Positions 19,129 through 26,223 of a stretch of DNA of 33,714 nucleotides are shown one piece after another. Every line of letters starts with the position of its first letter. The stretch's first letter is position 1. The notes below the pieces were generated by a model that saw only the letters and a list, made by a program, of their open reading frames with translations, did no database searches and had not been told where the DNA came from. The DNA is from Acinetobacter sp. P8-3-8 (lineage in GTDB: Bacteria; Pseudomonadota; Gammaproteobacteria; Pseudomonadales; Moraxellaceae), in contig NZ_AFIE01000040.1 in the NCBI RefSeq assembly GCF_000214135.1, positions 1 to 33,714 of the forward strand. Direction: 5' to 3'. The position numbers and the translations under genes are program-made.

Positions 19129-19938
19129 ATGATTAGCCTACCCTTGGTTTATACGATTTTAGCATTAATTGCCTATACCTCTTCATTTTGGTATCTGTTT
19201 ATGCACTTAATGTCAAAACGTCCTGCAAATCCATGGTTTATTGGTGTCATGTCAGGTTTAGGACTGATCTTACATGCAAGTGTACTGTATAACGATGTGG
19301 TTACACCACAAGGGATTAACTATGACGTCTTTAATTTGATGTCATTTACTTCTGCTTTGATGTTATTACTGAGTATGCTGTACAGTACTTATCGTCCTGT
19401 ATTGTCTTTGAATTTAATTGGGATTCCTGTTGCTGCATTTGGTTTGATATTAGGTTTTTGTTTTAGTAAACCGAACCAATTTATGGAACAGCATTCTTTT
19501 GGTTTAGACATTCATATTATTTTGTCATTGTCTGCTTATGCTGTTTTATTGATGGCAACTATCCAAGCAGTATTAATTTGGTTTCAAAACCGTGAACTGA
19601 AAAAGAAGCAGAAAAAACGTATTTGGGTCAATTTCTTACCTGCCTATCAAGCAATGGAATCATTGTTATTTGATATGTTAATGACGGGCTTTTTACTCCT
19701 CACCGTTGCGCTAGGTTTTGGCTTCTTCACCATTGATAATTTCTTTGCGCAACATTTGGCACATAAAACTGCGTTTAGTATTGTGTCTTGGTTTGTTTAT
19801 GGTGCTTTGCTGATCGGTCATTATAAATTTGGTTGGCGTGGTCAAAAAGCCATTCGTTTTACCATCATTGGATTCTTTTTATTGGCAATTGGATTTATTG
19901 GTTCTAAATTTGTATTGGAAATGATTTTGGGTAGGTAA
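19129..19938 (+). CDS. ypjD: YpjD-like CcsA/cytochrome c assembly family membrane protein
   Basis: This is a 269-residue inner-membrane protein with about eight helices, of the CcsA/CcmC/HemX-related cytochrome c assembly family. The C-terminal half has the typical FLPAYQAMESLLFDML and GFLLLTVALGFGFF segments and conserved His residues near helix ends (IHIILS, AHKTAFS, GHYKFGWRG). E. coli YpjD is likewise next to ffh. A role in heme handling is inferred from the family only; no ccm genes are nearby. AAAGG at 19118-19122 supports the start. Confidence 0.85.
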   Translation: MISLPLVYTILALIAYTSSFWYLFMHLMSKRPANPWFIGVMSGLGLILHASVLYNDVVTPQGINYDVFNLMSFTSALMLLLSMLYSTYRPVLSLNLIGIPVAAFGLILGFCFSKPNQFMEQHSFGLDIHIILSLSAYAVLLMATIQAVLIWFQNRELKKKQKKRIWVNFLPAYQAMESLLFDMLMTGFLLLTVALGFGFFTIDNFFAQHLAHKTAFSIVSWFVYGALLIGHYKFGWRGQKAIRFTIIGFFLLAIGFIGSKFVLEMILGR

Positions 19939-20353
19939 AATGTAACATTACTTAGCTTAAATTGAGAAAATCCAATAAATATGTGAATTTCTCAAAAGAC
20001 TGTTGCAGACAAATACATCACAAAAAAGATGTTAATCATTCAATACCTTAAATTAATTTTAATATTGCCTTAGAGAATGCTTTTAAGGCACCAACCTTTC
20101 CTCCAAACACGTAACCTATATTCTAATTTTTCTAAAACCCGATAAATAGAATAATCTCTATCCTATTCATAAACAAAATAAAAAATATTTATGAATATTC
20201 AAAATAAGTTTAAGCATATAAGAAATTGCTTGTATTTTTCCAATAATTTTAAATTTGAATAAAATCACATAATTTTATGGTTTTGCAAATTTTCACTTGA
20301 AAAAATTCATTTAAAGTATATTTTAGAGTAATTACTCTAAAATAGAAAATCCT
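19939..20353. other. AT-rich intergenic region before the aldehyde dehydrogenase
   Basis: This is 415 bp with no credible gene. It holds two loose hairpins without T-tails, TTGAGAAA/TTTCTCAA (19962-19969 and 19988-19995) and TGCCTTA/TAAGGCA (20066-20072 and 20084-20090), and a perfect palindrome at 20319-20344 just before the next gene. The stretch 20100-20315 shows nothing I can name. Confidence 0.5.
20319..20344. promoter_or_regulatory. 26-bp perfect palindrome, candidate operator
   Basis: TATTTTAGAGTAA (20319-20331) is followed directly by its exact reverse complement (20332-20344), with no spacer. It ends 9 nt before the aldehyde dehydrogenase ATG. In DNA it would suit a dimeric repressor such as a TetR- or MarR-type protein; in RNA it could form a hairpin hiding the ribosome site. 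No regulator gene is adjacent. Confidence 0.6.
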
Positions 20354-21808
20354 ATGAACACACAACAAGCACTTCAAATAAAATCCTTTGATGATCAATA
20401 TATTACCGAGTTATTTGCGCAACAATTACCTGTTTCACTTGCATTAAGGCAGAGTAATACTCAACAACGTATTGAAAAATTAAAGAAATTTCAAAAAGAA
20501 TTACTGAAACGAAGATCACAATTTTATAGTGCATTTCAAGCTGACTTTAATAAACCAAACATTGAAGTCGAACTGACTGAGCTATTAACCGTGATTGATG
20601 AAATTCGTCATGCGATCCAACATTTAAATGAATGGATGGCACCAGTCAAAGTGGCAACTACGATTTCCACTTTAGGTTCATCCAGTCATATGCAGTATCA
20701 ACCCAAAGGTCGTTGTCTCATTTTAGGGCCTTGGAACTATCCATTAAATACCGTATTGTGCCCGCTTGTTTCTGCTGTAGCAGCAGGAAATACCGTCATC
20801 ATTAAACCGTCGGAATTTGTACCCGCAGTCAATAAAGTCATGATTGATCTGATTGAAGCTGTCTTTGATCCAAATGAAGTTGCGGTTGTAACGGGCGATC
20901 AACACATTGCAACAACCTTACTGGCCTTACCTTTTAATCATATCTTTTTTACAGGTTCGCCGACGATTGGCAAAGTTGTTATGCGTGCTGCGGCTGAAAA
21001 CCTAAGCTCTATAACACTTGAGCTTGGCGGAAAGTCTCCAGTGATTATTGATGAAAGTGCCAATATTTCAGATGCGGCTTCTACGATTTGGTGGGGTAAG
21101 TTGATCAATGCAGGACAATCCTGTATTGCTCCAGACTATTGTTTTGTACATAAAAGTGTCTATTCAGCTTTTATCGAAAAAAGTAAAGAAATCATTACCA
21201 AACGTTTTGGAGAGCAACCTGAAAGTCGTAGAACCAGCCCAGACTTGGCACGTATTATTTCAGAGCGGCACTTTGATCGTATTGAAGCCCTGATTAATGA
21301 TGCTGTAGATAAAGGTGCTAAAACAGTGATCGGGGGAACAGGTGATCGTGCAGAGCGTTTTATTGATCCGACAATGCTAATCGACCTCCCTGCGGATGCC
21401 ATCATTCTCAAAGAAGAAATTTTTGGACCTGTTTTACCAATATTGGTTTATGAACATATTGATGAAGTCATTCATTATATCAATCAACGTGACAAGCCTT
21501 TAGCGATGTATGTATGGAGTCGCCAACAGTCACAGATTGAACATATTTTGTTAAATACGAGCTCGGGCAGTGTTTGTGTGAATGATTGTATGACGCAATA
21601 TGCGCAAAACAATTTACCTTTTGGAGGAGTTAATAACTCAGGTCTGGGTAATTCGCATGGTTTTTTTGGTTTTAGGGCTTTCTCACATGAACGTGCTGTA
21701 CTTACAGGACAGATTCAGCTGAAACGTCCCTTTGTTGTCCCACCTTATAACTTCGTGAAACTTAAAGCAGCACAGTTATTATCCAACACCTTAGCAAAAT
21801 CAAGCTAA
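20354..21808 (+). CDS. aldehyde dehydrogenase, ALDH3-like
   Basis: This 484-residue NAD(P)-dependent enzyme oxidises aldehydes to acids. Motifs: GPWNYPLN with N128, KPSE (151-154), FTGSPTIGK, general base E223 in LELGGKSP, and nucleophile C257 in GQSCIAPDY. The short catalytic domain with a basic/hydrophobic C-terminal extension (RPFVVPPYNFVKLKAAQLL) resembles class 3 and bacterial long-chain or coniferyl aldehyde dehydrogenases. The tail may bind membranes, so a fatty aldehyde substrate is plausible but not shown. It is a single-gene unit: a palindrome lies just before the ATG and a terminator after the stop. The ribosome site is weak. Confidence 0.9.
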   Translation: MNTQQALQIKSFDDQYITELFAQQLPVSLALRQSNTQQRIEKLKKFQKELLKRRSQFYSAFQADFNKPNIEVELTELLTVIDEIRHAIQHLNEWMAPVKVATTISTLGSSSHMQYQPKGRCLILGPWNYPLNTVLCPLVSAVAAGNTVIIKPSEFVPAVNKVMIDLIEAVFDPNEVAVVTGDQHIATTLLALPFNHIFFTGSPTIGKVVMRAAAENLSSITLELGGKSPVIIDESANISDAASTIWWGKLINAGQSCIAPDYCFVHKSVYSAFIEKSKEIITKRFGEQPESRRTSPDLARIISERHFDRIEALINDAVDKGAKTVIGGTGDRAERFIDPTMLIDLPADAIILKEEIFGPVLPILVYEHIDEVIHYINQRDKPLAMYVWSRQQSQIEHILLNTSSGSVCVNDCMTQYAQNNLPFGGVNNSGLGNSHGFFGFRAFSHERAVLTGQIQLKRPFVVPPYNFVKLKAAQLLSNTLAKSS

Positions 21809-21831
21809 GTCCCGAAACTGGATATCTTATT

Positions 21832-21865
21832 AGGATAAACCTATGTCTAATGATATGTTTATCCT
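21832..21865 (+). terminator. terminator after the aldehyde dehydrogenase
   Basis: AGGATAAAC (21832-21840) pairs with GTTTATCCT (21857-21865) over a 16-nt loop, followed by TTTTATT on the plus strand. Confidence 0.7.
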
Positions 21866-22031
21866 TTTTATTGCGTGTAAAAATTAACAATGAGGTCGCT
21901 ACTATTAAATAGGCACATAGATTAATGTCGACAAAAAAACTCTTTGATTTATTATTTAGTTTAAACTACTTACAATGAATATTAATACTTAAACCTATTA
22001 GTTAAAAATATAAATTATAAAAATTTAAAAT

Positions 22032-22066
22032 AAACCTTACTTTCTTAAATTAAAAAAGTAAGGTTT
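22032..22066 (-). terminator. terminator after the small gene at 22072
   Basis: AAACCTTACTTT (22032-22043) and AAAGTAAGGTTT (22055-22066) form a 12-bp stem with an 11-nt loop. Beyond it on the minus strand the DNA is T-rich (ATTTTAAATTT). It starts 5 nt past the stop of the small gene. Confidence 0.65.
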
Positions 22067-22071
22067 TATAA

Positions 22072-22272
22072 TTATGGAACCATTATTTTAACATCATCAC
22101 GATTTTCAGTAAAAAATATTCCTTCTTCTGTTTTTAACGTAATCTTTTTATCATCCCATTTCTCTAAAACTGCAACGACCAGATAGGTATCCTTAATACG
22201 CCAATATAAAAATGTTTTAGGTGGTGTATTTAAATATACTAAATCATTATCAGATAAATATTCTGCTTTCAT
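22072..22272 (-). CDS. small protein of unknown function, coupled to a lipoprotein gene
   Basis: This is a 66-residue soluble-looking protein with no signal peptide or membrane helix, with alternating beta-strand-like segments (TFLYWRIKDTYLVVAVLEKW, then KITLKTEEG), suggestive of a small beta barrel or SH3-like fold. I recognise no family. The frame extends to a GTG at 22281, but the ATG at 22272 has GAGGG 8 nt upstream and lies 1 nt after the stop of the lipoprotein gene, so it is preferred; translation is probably coupled. It lies in unusually AT-rich surroundings. Confidence 0.6.
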   Translation of the reverse strand: MKAEYLSDNDLVYLNTPPKTFLYWRIKDTYLVVAVLEKWDDKKITLKTEEGIFFTENRDDVKIMVP

Positions 22273-22273
22273 T

Positions 22274-22975
22274 TTATTCACCCTCAGTTTTTTGATTAAT
22301 TTTTTGTTTCAAATTAACTCTACACGCTACGACTTTCTCCTTATTACTATCAGCATTTGTTAAACACTCATGATATGTCGTGGCTAAGCCATATATATAC
22401 ATACCTGATAGTGCTGTTTGATTATTCTGAATAATTTTAGGTCTTAAAATTAGAGCCTGTGCAGCAAGCTGATTCGTTTCTGCTACCTTTTGCTCTTTTT
22501 CTGCAACCGCCGTAACAATCCCAAAGATTTTTTCAAATAGAGGAGCTTGGTTTTCATATGTTCCATTTGCTGTACTCAAACACATTTGGTACATCAAATC
22601 ACGAGCCAATAATACAGCTGAGGAACGACCATTAAGTTGTAAAACACTGGTAGCTGAATTTACACCACCTTCCAACTTAGATTCTTCTTTTAATACGCCA
22701 TTTTGATCTAATGTAAAACCAGCTTTACCGCTTGACCCGAAAAGATCAGCTCTTGCAACATCGGGCATAGGTTGATCACAAATATATATTTTTCCATCTC
22801 CTCCTTTAATATTATGTGACAACCGTAAATCTATCGGAATGCTTGTTTTTTTATCATTCAAACTATTTGGATCATTAACAACTAAAGCTCTTTTTTGAGT
22901 AACCAAATTAGTTGTACAAGCAGTTAAAAATAAAACACAGCAAGTACAAATAATATTTTTTATTATCTTTCTCAT
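22274..22975 (-). CDS. putative lipoprotein of unknown function
   Basis: This 233-residue protein starts with a lipoprotein signal peptide: basic MRKIIKN, a hydrophobic stretch, then lipobox LTAC with Cys20. Residue +2 is Thr, not Asp, so the outer membrane is the default destination. Two further Cys (in YICDQP and YQMCLS) and two near the C terminus (HECLTN, VACRVN) could form disulfides. A helical, Glu/Ala/Gln-rich stretch (VTAVAEKEQKVAETNQLAAQ) lies in the second half. I recognise no family. A strong AAGGAG ribosome site precedes the ATG. It forms a two-gene unit with the 66-residue protein. Confidence 0.65.
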   Translation of the reverse strand: MRKIIKNIICTCCVLFLTACTTNLVTQKRALVVNDPNSLNDKKTSIPIDLRLSHNIKGGDGKIYICDQPMPDVARADLFGSSGKAGFTLDQNGVLKEESKLEGGVNSATSVLQLNGRSSAVLLARDLMYQMCLSTANGTYENQAPLFEKIFGIVTAVAEKEQKVAETNQLAAQALILRPKIIQNNQTALSGMYIYGLATTYHECLTNADSNKEKVVACRVNLKQKINQKTEGE

Positions 22976-23265
22976 TTAAAACTCCTTTTTTTAAATATTA
23001 TTAAAATAATTTATTCTCCTTATACATTATCTCGTTTTATTCTAATCCTAATTTTTAATTAAAAAACATCTCAATAATTAAGTTTTATTTACAAAATATT
23101 TCTAAAAAATTTCACTAATATAATAATTTATTATTATATTTAAATTCAGAATTACTATTATTAAAACATTTTACAACAACTTAAATTTAGATATCTTATA
23201 GATTTACTAGACATATAACTCAAAAAAACGTAATAACGCTGTTTTTATTTAAACAGGCAAAAATT
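22976..23265. other. extremely AT-rich spacer
   Basis: This 290-bp spacer is made almost wholly of A and T and is visibly poorer in GC than other spacers in the window. It separates the lipoprotein pair (minus) from dusC (plus). It must contain both promoters, but so many TATAAT-like strings occur that none can be chosen. Such AT-rich pockets are typical of acquired DNA silenced by H-NS-like proteins; this is inference. Confidence 0.45.
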
Positions 23266-24192
23266 GTGAAACTCATCCTTGCACCTATGGAAGGCTTAAC
23301 CGATCCCATCATGCGTGATGTACTCACGTCTGTAGGAAGCTTTGACTGGTGTGTGACAGAGTTTATTCGTGTGACCGATTCAGTCTTACCCGATCATGTC
23401 TATCACAACTATTGCCCTGAATTAAATACCGATGGCAAAACTGCTGCGGGAACGCCAGTGCATGTGCAATTTTTAGGAAATAATCCTGACATGCTCGCTG
23501 CCAATGCCGTTCGAGCTGTCGAACTTGGCGCCCCTGCAATTGATATGAATTTTGGCTGCCCTGCAAAAACAGTTAACCGTCACCGTGGTGGTTCTGTTCT
23601 TTTAGATGAACCAGAAGTCGTTTATGAATTGGTGAAGGCTGTTCGTGATGCCGTACCTACACATATTCCTGTTTCAGCTAAAATGCGCTTAGGCTATATG
23701 GATCGAAACTTCACTATGGAAAATGCGCTTGCGATTGAAGATGCAGGCGCTGCTTGGGTCACTGTGCATGCACGTACCAAAGCTGATGGTTATACACCTC
23801 CTGCTTTTTGGGATACCCTACAACCGATTCGTGAAAAGCTAAAAATCAATGTCATTGCCAATGGTGAAATTTGGACCAATGCTGATGCAAAACAATGTCA
23901 ACTTGAATCAGGTTGTGAAGACTTGATGATTGGTCGTGGTGCAGTGACTACGCCTGATTTAACTCAATGTATTCGTCAAAATACCGACCAGCCACTGATC
24001 ACTTGGAATGAGTTATTAGGTTTACAGATTCGTTTCTTAAATGGTACTTATAAAAAAGAAATGAATATGGTCGGACGCTATAAGCAGTGGCTTGGCATGA
24101 TGTCAAAGCATTATCCCGAAGCCAAAGCTTTATGGAATGAAGTCAAACGACTTAAAAAAATTGATGAAGTGCTCGAACAATTAAAAGCATAA
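23266..24192 (+). CDS. dusC: tRNA-dihydrouridine(16) synthase DusC
   Basis: This is a 308-residue FMN enzyme that reduces uridine to dihydrouridine at position 16 of the tRNA D-loop. The TIM barrel opens with MKLILAPMEGLTD. The catalytic acid Cys98 is in NFGCPAKTVN, followed by RHRGGS. FMN-phosphate contacts are seen in VIANGEIW and MIGRGAV. The N-terminal TEFIRVTDSVLPDHVYH and the C-terminal helical domain match DusC rather than DusA or DusB. The start codon is GTG; the protein begins at the family-typical MKLIL, and an AGG lies about 9 nt upstream. Confidence 0.93.
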   Translation: MKLILAPMEGLTDPIMRDVLTSVGSFDWCVTEFIRVTDSVLPDHVYHNYCPELNTDGKTAAGTPVHVQFLGNNPDMLAANAVRAVELGAPAIDMNFGCPAKTVNRHRGGSVLLDEPEVVYELVKAVRDAVPTHIPVSAKMRLGYMDRNFTMENALAIEDAGAAWVTVHARTKADGYTPPAFWDTLQPIREKLKINVIANGEIWTNADAKQCQLESGCEDLMIGRGAVTTPDLTQCIRQNTDQPLITWNELLGLQIRFLNGTYKKEMNMVGRYKQWLGMMSKHYPEAKALWNEVKRLKKIDEVLEQLKA

Positions 24193-24205
24193 ATCAATTT
24201 AACTT

Positions 24206-24571
24206 TTAATGAGCATGATCTGAATCTATTTCAAGAATTGCCTGAATTTCTTCAGGTTGAAATTCTTTAGACAATTCTGACGTTGGGTTTAGCACCAGTG
24301 TTGCACCTTGTGTCATTTCAAAGAATTGTCTGGTATTGATTGTCATATATTCCACATCACCACCTAGGTCATTTTGAATGATTTCTAGCGATAAAAAGAA
24401 AGGGATTGCCTTATCACCTTCTTCTGTCTCTAAAACTCTAAATTGCAATGTATGATCAATACTTTGCACGCCTAAGCAGTAAACATCTGACATTAAAAGT
24501 TTTTCAATAAAATCGGGAATTAATTCATAGTTTGTTTGTGTATCAATAAATAGTTGTTCTAGATTCGACAT
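24206..24571 (-). CDS. SseB-domain protein
   Basis: This is a 121-residue cytoplasmic protein resembling the SseB N-terminal domain: a helical start (DTQTNYELIPDFIEKLLMSD), a strand pair, AIPFFLSLEII where the family has a ''FTS'' type segment, a helix with MTINTRQFFEM, then GATLVLNPTSELSKEFQPEE, the most family-like part. The function of SseB in E. coli is poorly defined. The gene converges on dusC with a 13-nt gap and no visible terminator between them. Confidence 0.7.
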   Translation of the reverse strand: MSNLEQLFIDTQTNYELIPDFIEKLLMSDVYCLGVQSIDHTLQFRVLETEEGDKAIPFFLSLEIIQNDLGGDVEYMTINTRQFFEMTQGATLVLNPTSELSKEFQPEEIQAILEIDSDHAH

Positions 24572-24861
24572 ATTTTTATCTTCTGTGAATTGTTAATTTT
24601 AAAAATAAATTTCAGCTACACAATTATAGTATTAGATTAATTTTTATTAAATAAAAACTTTAAATCAAGCTCCAATAAACTTCATAGCTTTATGAGGAAT
24701 ATAAATGACTTATCGCTTAATTTAAGCGTAAAGCCATCAAATGACATATAAAATTAAAAGATTATTAAGCAAATTTCAAAAGAAGGTGCTGTTTTAACAT
24801 CACCCACAAATCAAGACCAACTTAATAATCAAACAATTGACCACAAAATAGCTTGACGATT

Positions 24862-26079
24862 TTAAGCAACTTTTTGTTTAAGTTTTACTTGCTGAGCAAC
24901 TTTTAAAATGGTGATCAATCCACTTAAAGTAAATGCCAACATTAAAATTCCCATATTAAACAATTGATTCCAAACCAAGAAATTCAAAATCACACCACCA
25001 ATAAGCCCACATGCAAACTGCATACTTCCCATAATCGCACTGGCGGTTCCAGCCCTTGCACCCTGCTCGGACATTGCCAAAGCCATGGCATTCGGGCCAG
25101 TAAAACCTATTCCAGAAACCGTCATAAACAATCCAAGCATGACTAAAGTTAATGGTGCAGTCGCCAGTAGCCCTGCGATGACAATAATCAAAGCACCAGT
25201 CACCTGAATCAGACCACCTATTTTTAAGCGGTTAATCACAGAAACTTTATTGGCTAAACGCTTATTCAAGGACGATAAGATAATAATACCAAAGGCATTA
25301 AAACCAAATGCAAAGGCAAACTGTTGCTGAGATAAGTGATAACCATCCATCAACACTGCCGATGCCGAGCTGATATAACAGAACAAAGCTGCACCCGTAA
25401 AACACCCTGCCATCATTGGAAAGCGAAAACTCTGATCTTTTAGAATAGCCGCATATAAAATAAAGACTTGTTTGACATTCAAATTCAATCTGCGCTGAGG
25501 TTCAAGCGTTTCTTTAAATAAAAAATGCACACACAATAAACAAATTAAACCGACCAAAGACAGCGCAATAAAAACACCATGCCAACTAAAAAAATGCAGA
25601 ATTGCAGCACCAATCGTTGGGGCTAGAATTGGTGCAATCCCCATCACGATCATCATACTGGCAAAGGCTTGTGCAGAACTTTGCACATCCAAACAATCAC
25701 GAATCGCTGCGCGAGCCATGACCACACCTACACAACCACCCAGTGCTTGTAAAATACGTGCGGCAATCAAAGACCAATGATCGGGAGCAATCACACATAG
25801 CAAACTCGCGAATGTATAAAGTGCCATGCCAAAATACAGGGGCTTTTTCCGTCCAATACGGTCGCTGATTGGACCATAGATCAACTGCCCAATGGCTAAA
25901 CCTAAAAAATAAGCAGGTAAAGTATTGGCAATTTGTTGTGTCGAAACATTAAAATCTTGCGCCATTTCGGGTAATGCTGGCAAATACATATCAATGGATA
26001 ATGGCCCCAAAGATGTAAATAGCGCCAAAAGCATAATCCAACCAGTAGAATACTGTTGTCTAGCGTTTTTTTCAGACAT
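24862..26079 (-). CDS. Bcr/CflA-family multidrug efflux MFS transporter
   Basis: This 405-residue proton-driven exporter has 12 membrane helices and belongs to the DHA1 group. Motif A, GQLIYGPISDRIGRKK, lies at 64-79 in the loop between helices 2 and 3, and the DMYLPALPEMA segment in helix 1 is typical of Bcr/CflA proteins. The actual drug substrate is unknown. No Shine-Dalgarno is visible before the ATG, and a promoter-like pair ends only 6 nt upstream of it, so the mRNA may be leaderless; the next in-frame Met is residue 16. It is divergent from the FUSC gene at 26224 across an interval with an inverted repeat. Confidence 0.9.
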   Translation of the reverse strand: MSEKNARQQYSTGWIMLLALFTSLGPLSIDMYLPALPEMAQDFNVSTQQIANTLPAYFLGLAIGQLIYGPISDRIGRKKPLYFGMALYTFASLLCVIAPDHWSLIAARILQALGGCVGVVMARAAIRDCLDVQSSAQAFASMMIVMGIAPILAPTIGAAILHFFSWHGVFIALSLVGLICLLCVHFLFKETLEPQRRLNLNVKQVFILYAAILKDQSFRFPMMAGCFTGAALFCYISSASAVLMDGYHLSQQQFAFAFGFNAFGIIILSSLNKRLANKVSVINRLKIGGLIQVTGALIIVIAGLLATAPLTLVMLGLFMTVSGIGFTGPNAMALAMSEQGARAGTASAIMGSMQFACGLIGGVILNFLVWNQLFNMGILMLAFTLSGLITILKVAQQVKLKQKVA

Positions 26080-26085
26080 AGATCA

Positions 26086-26115
26086 TTTATAATTGCATAC
26101 GAAGATTGCAGACAA
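26086..26115 (-). promoter_or_regulatory. candidate promoter of the Bcr/CflA gene
   Basis: On the minus strand TTGTCT (26115-26110) and TATAAA (26091-26086) are spaced by 18 nt. Only 6 nt separate the -10 box from the ATG, so transcription would start at or next to the first codon. Confidence 0.45.
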
Positions 26116-26120
26116 GTTTA

Positions 26121-26156
26121 CACTGTCCGATGTATGATTTGTCATCGACAACAGTG
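26121..26156. promoter_or_regulatory. inverted repeat between divergent transporter genes
   Basis: CACTGT (26121-26126) and ACAGTG (26151-26156) are inverted, and the inner CGATG and CATCG also pair if a few bases bulge out. It lies just upstream of the exporter -35 box, in the 144-bp divergent interval, and could be a shared operator. Confidence 0.35.
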
Positions 26157-26223
26157 AAAAATCACATAAATTCTCGTATCGTGATCTTTTTCATAACATC
26201 TATTGATTAAATAAGGATTTCCT

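Noticed and set aside
19962-19995. Hairpin TTGAGAAA/TTTCTCAA after the YpjD-like gene
   Set aside because: An 18-nt loop and no T-run make it a poor terminator; noted only in the spacer description.
24741-24797. Short 18-codon frame encoding a Lys-rich peptide (MTYKIKRLLSKFQKKVLF) between the SseB and Bcr/CflA genes
   Set aside because: It has no ribosome binding site, is very short, and lies in AT-rich spacer DNA where Lys-rich frames arise by chance.
24572-24861. 290-bp spacer between the SseB-domain and Bcr/CflA genes as a possible small-RNA locus
   Set aside because: Apart from short GGTG/CACC complementarity near 24784-24806 I found no stable structure, promoter-terminator pair or gene.
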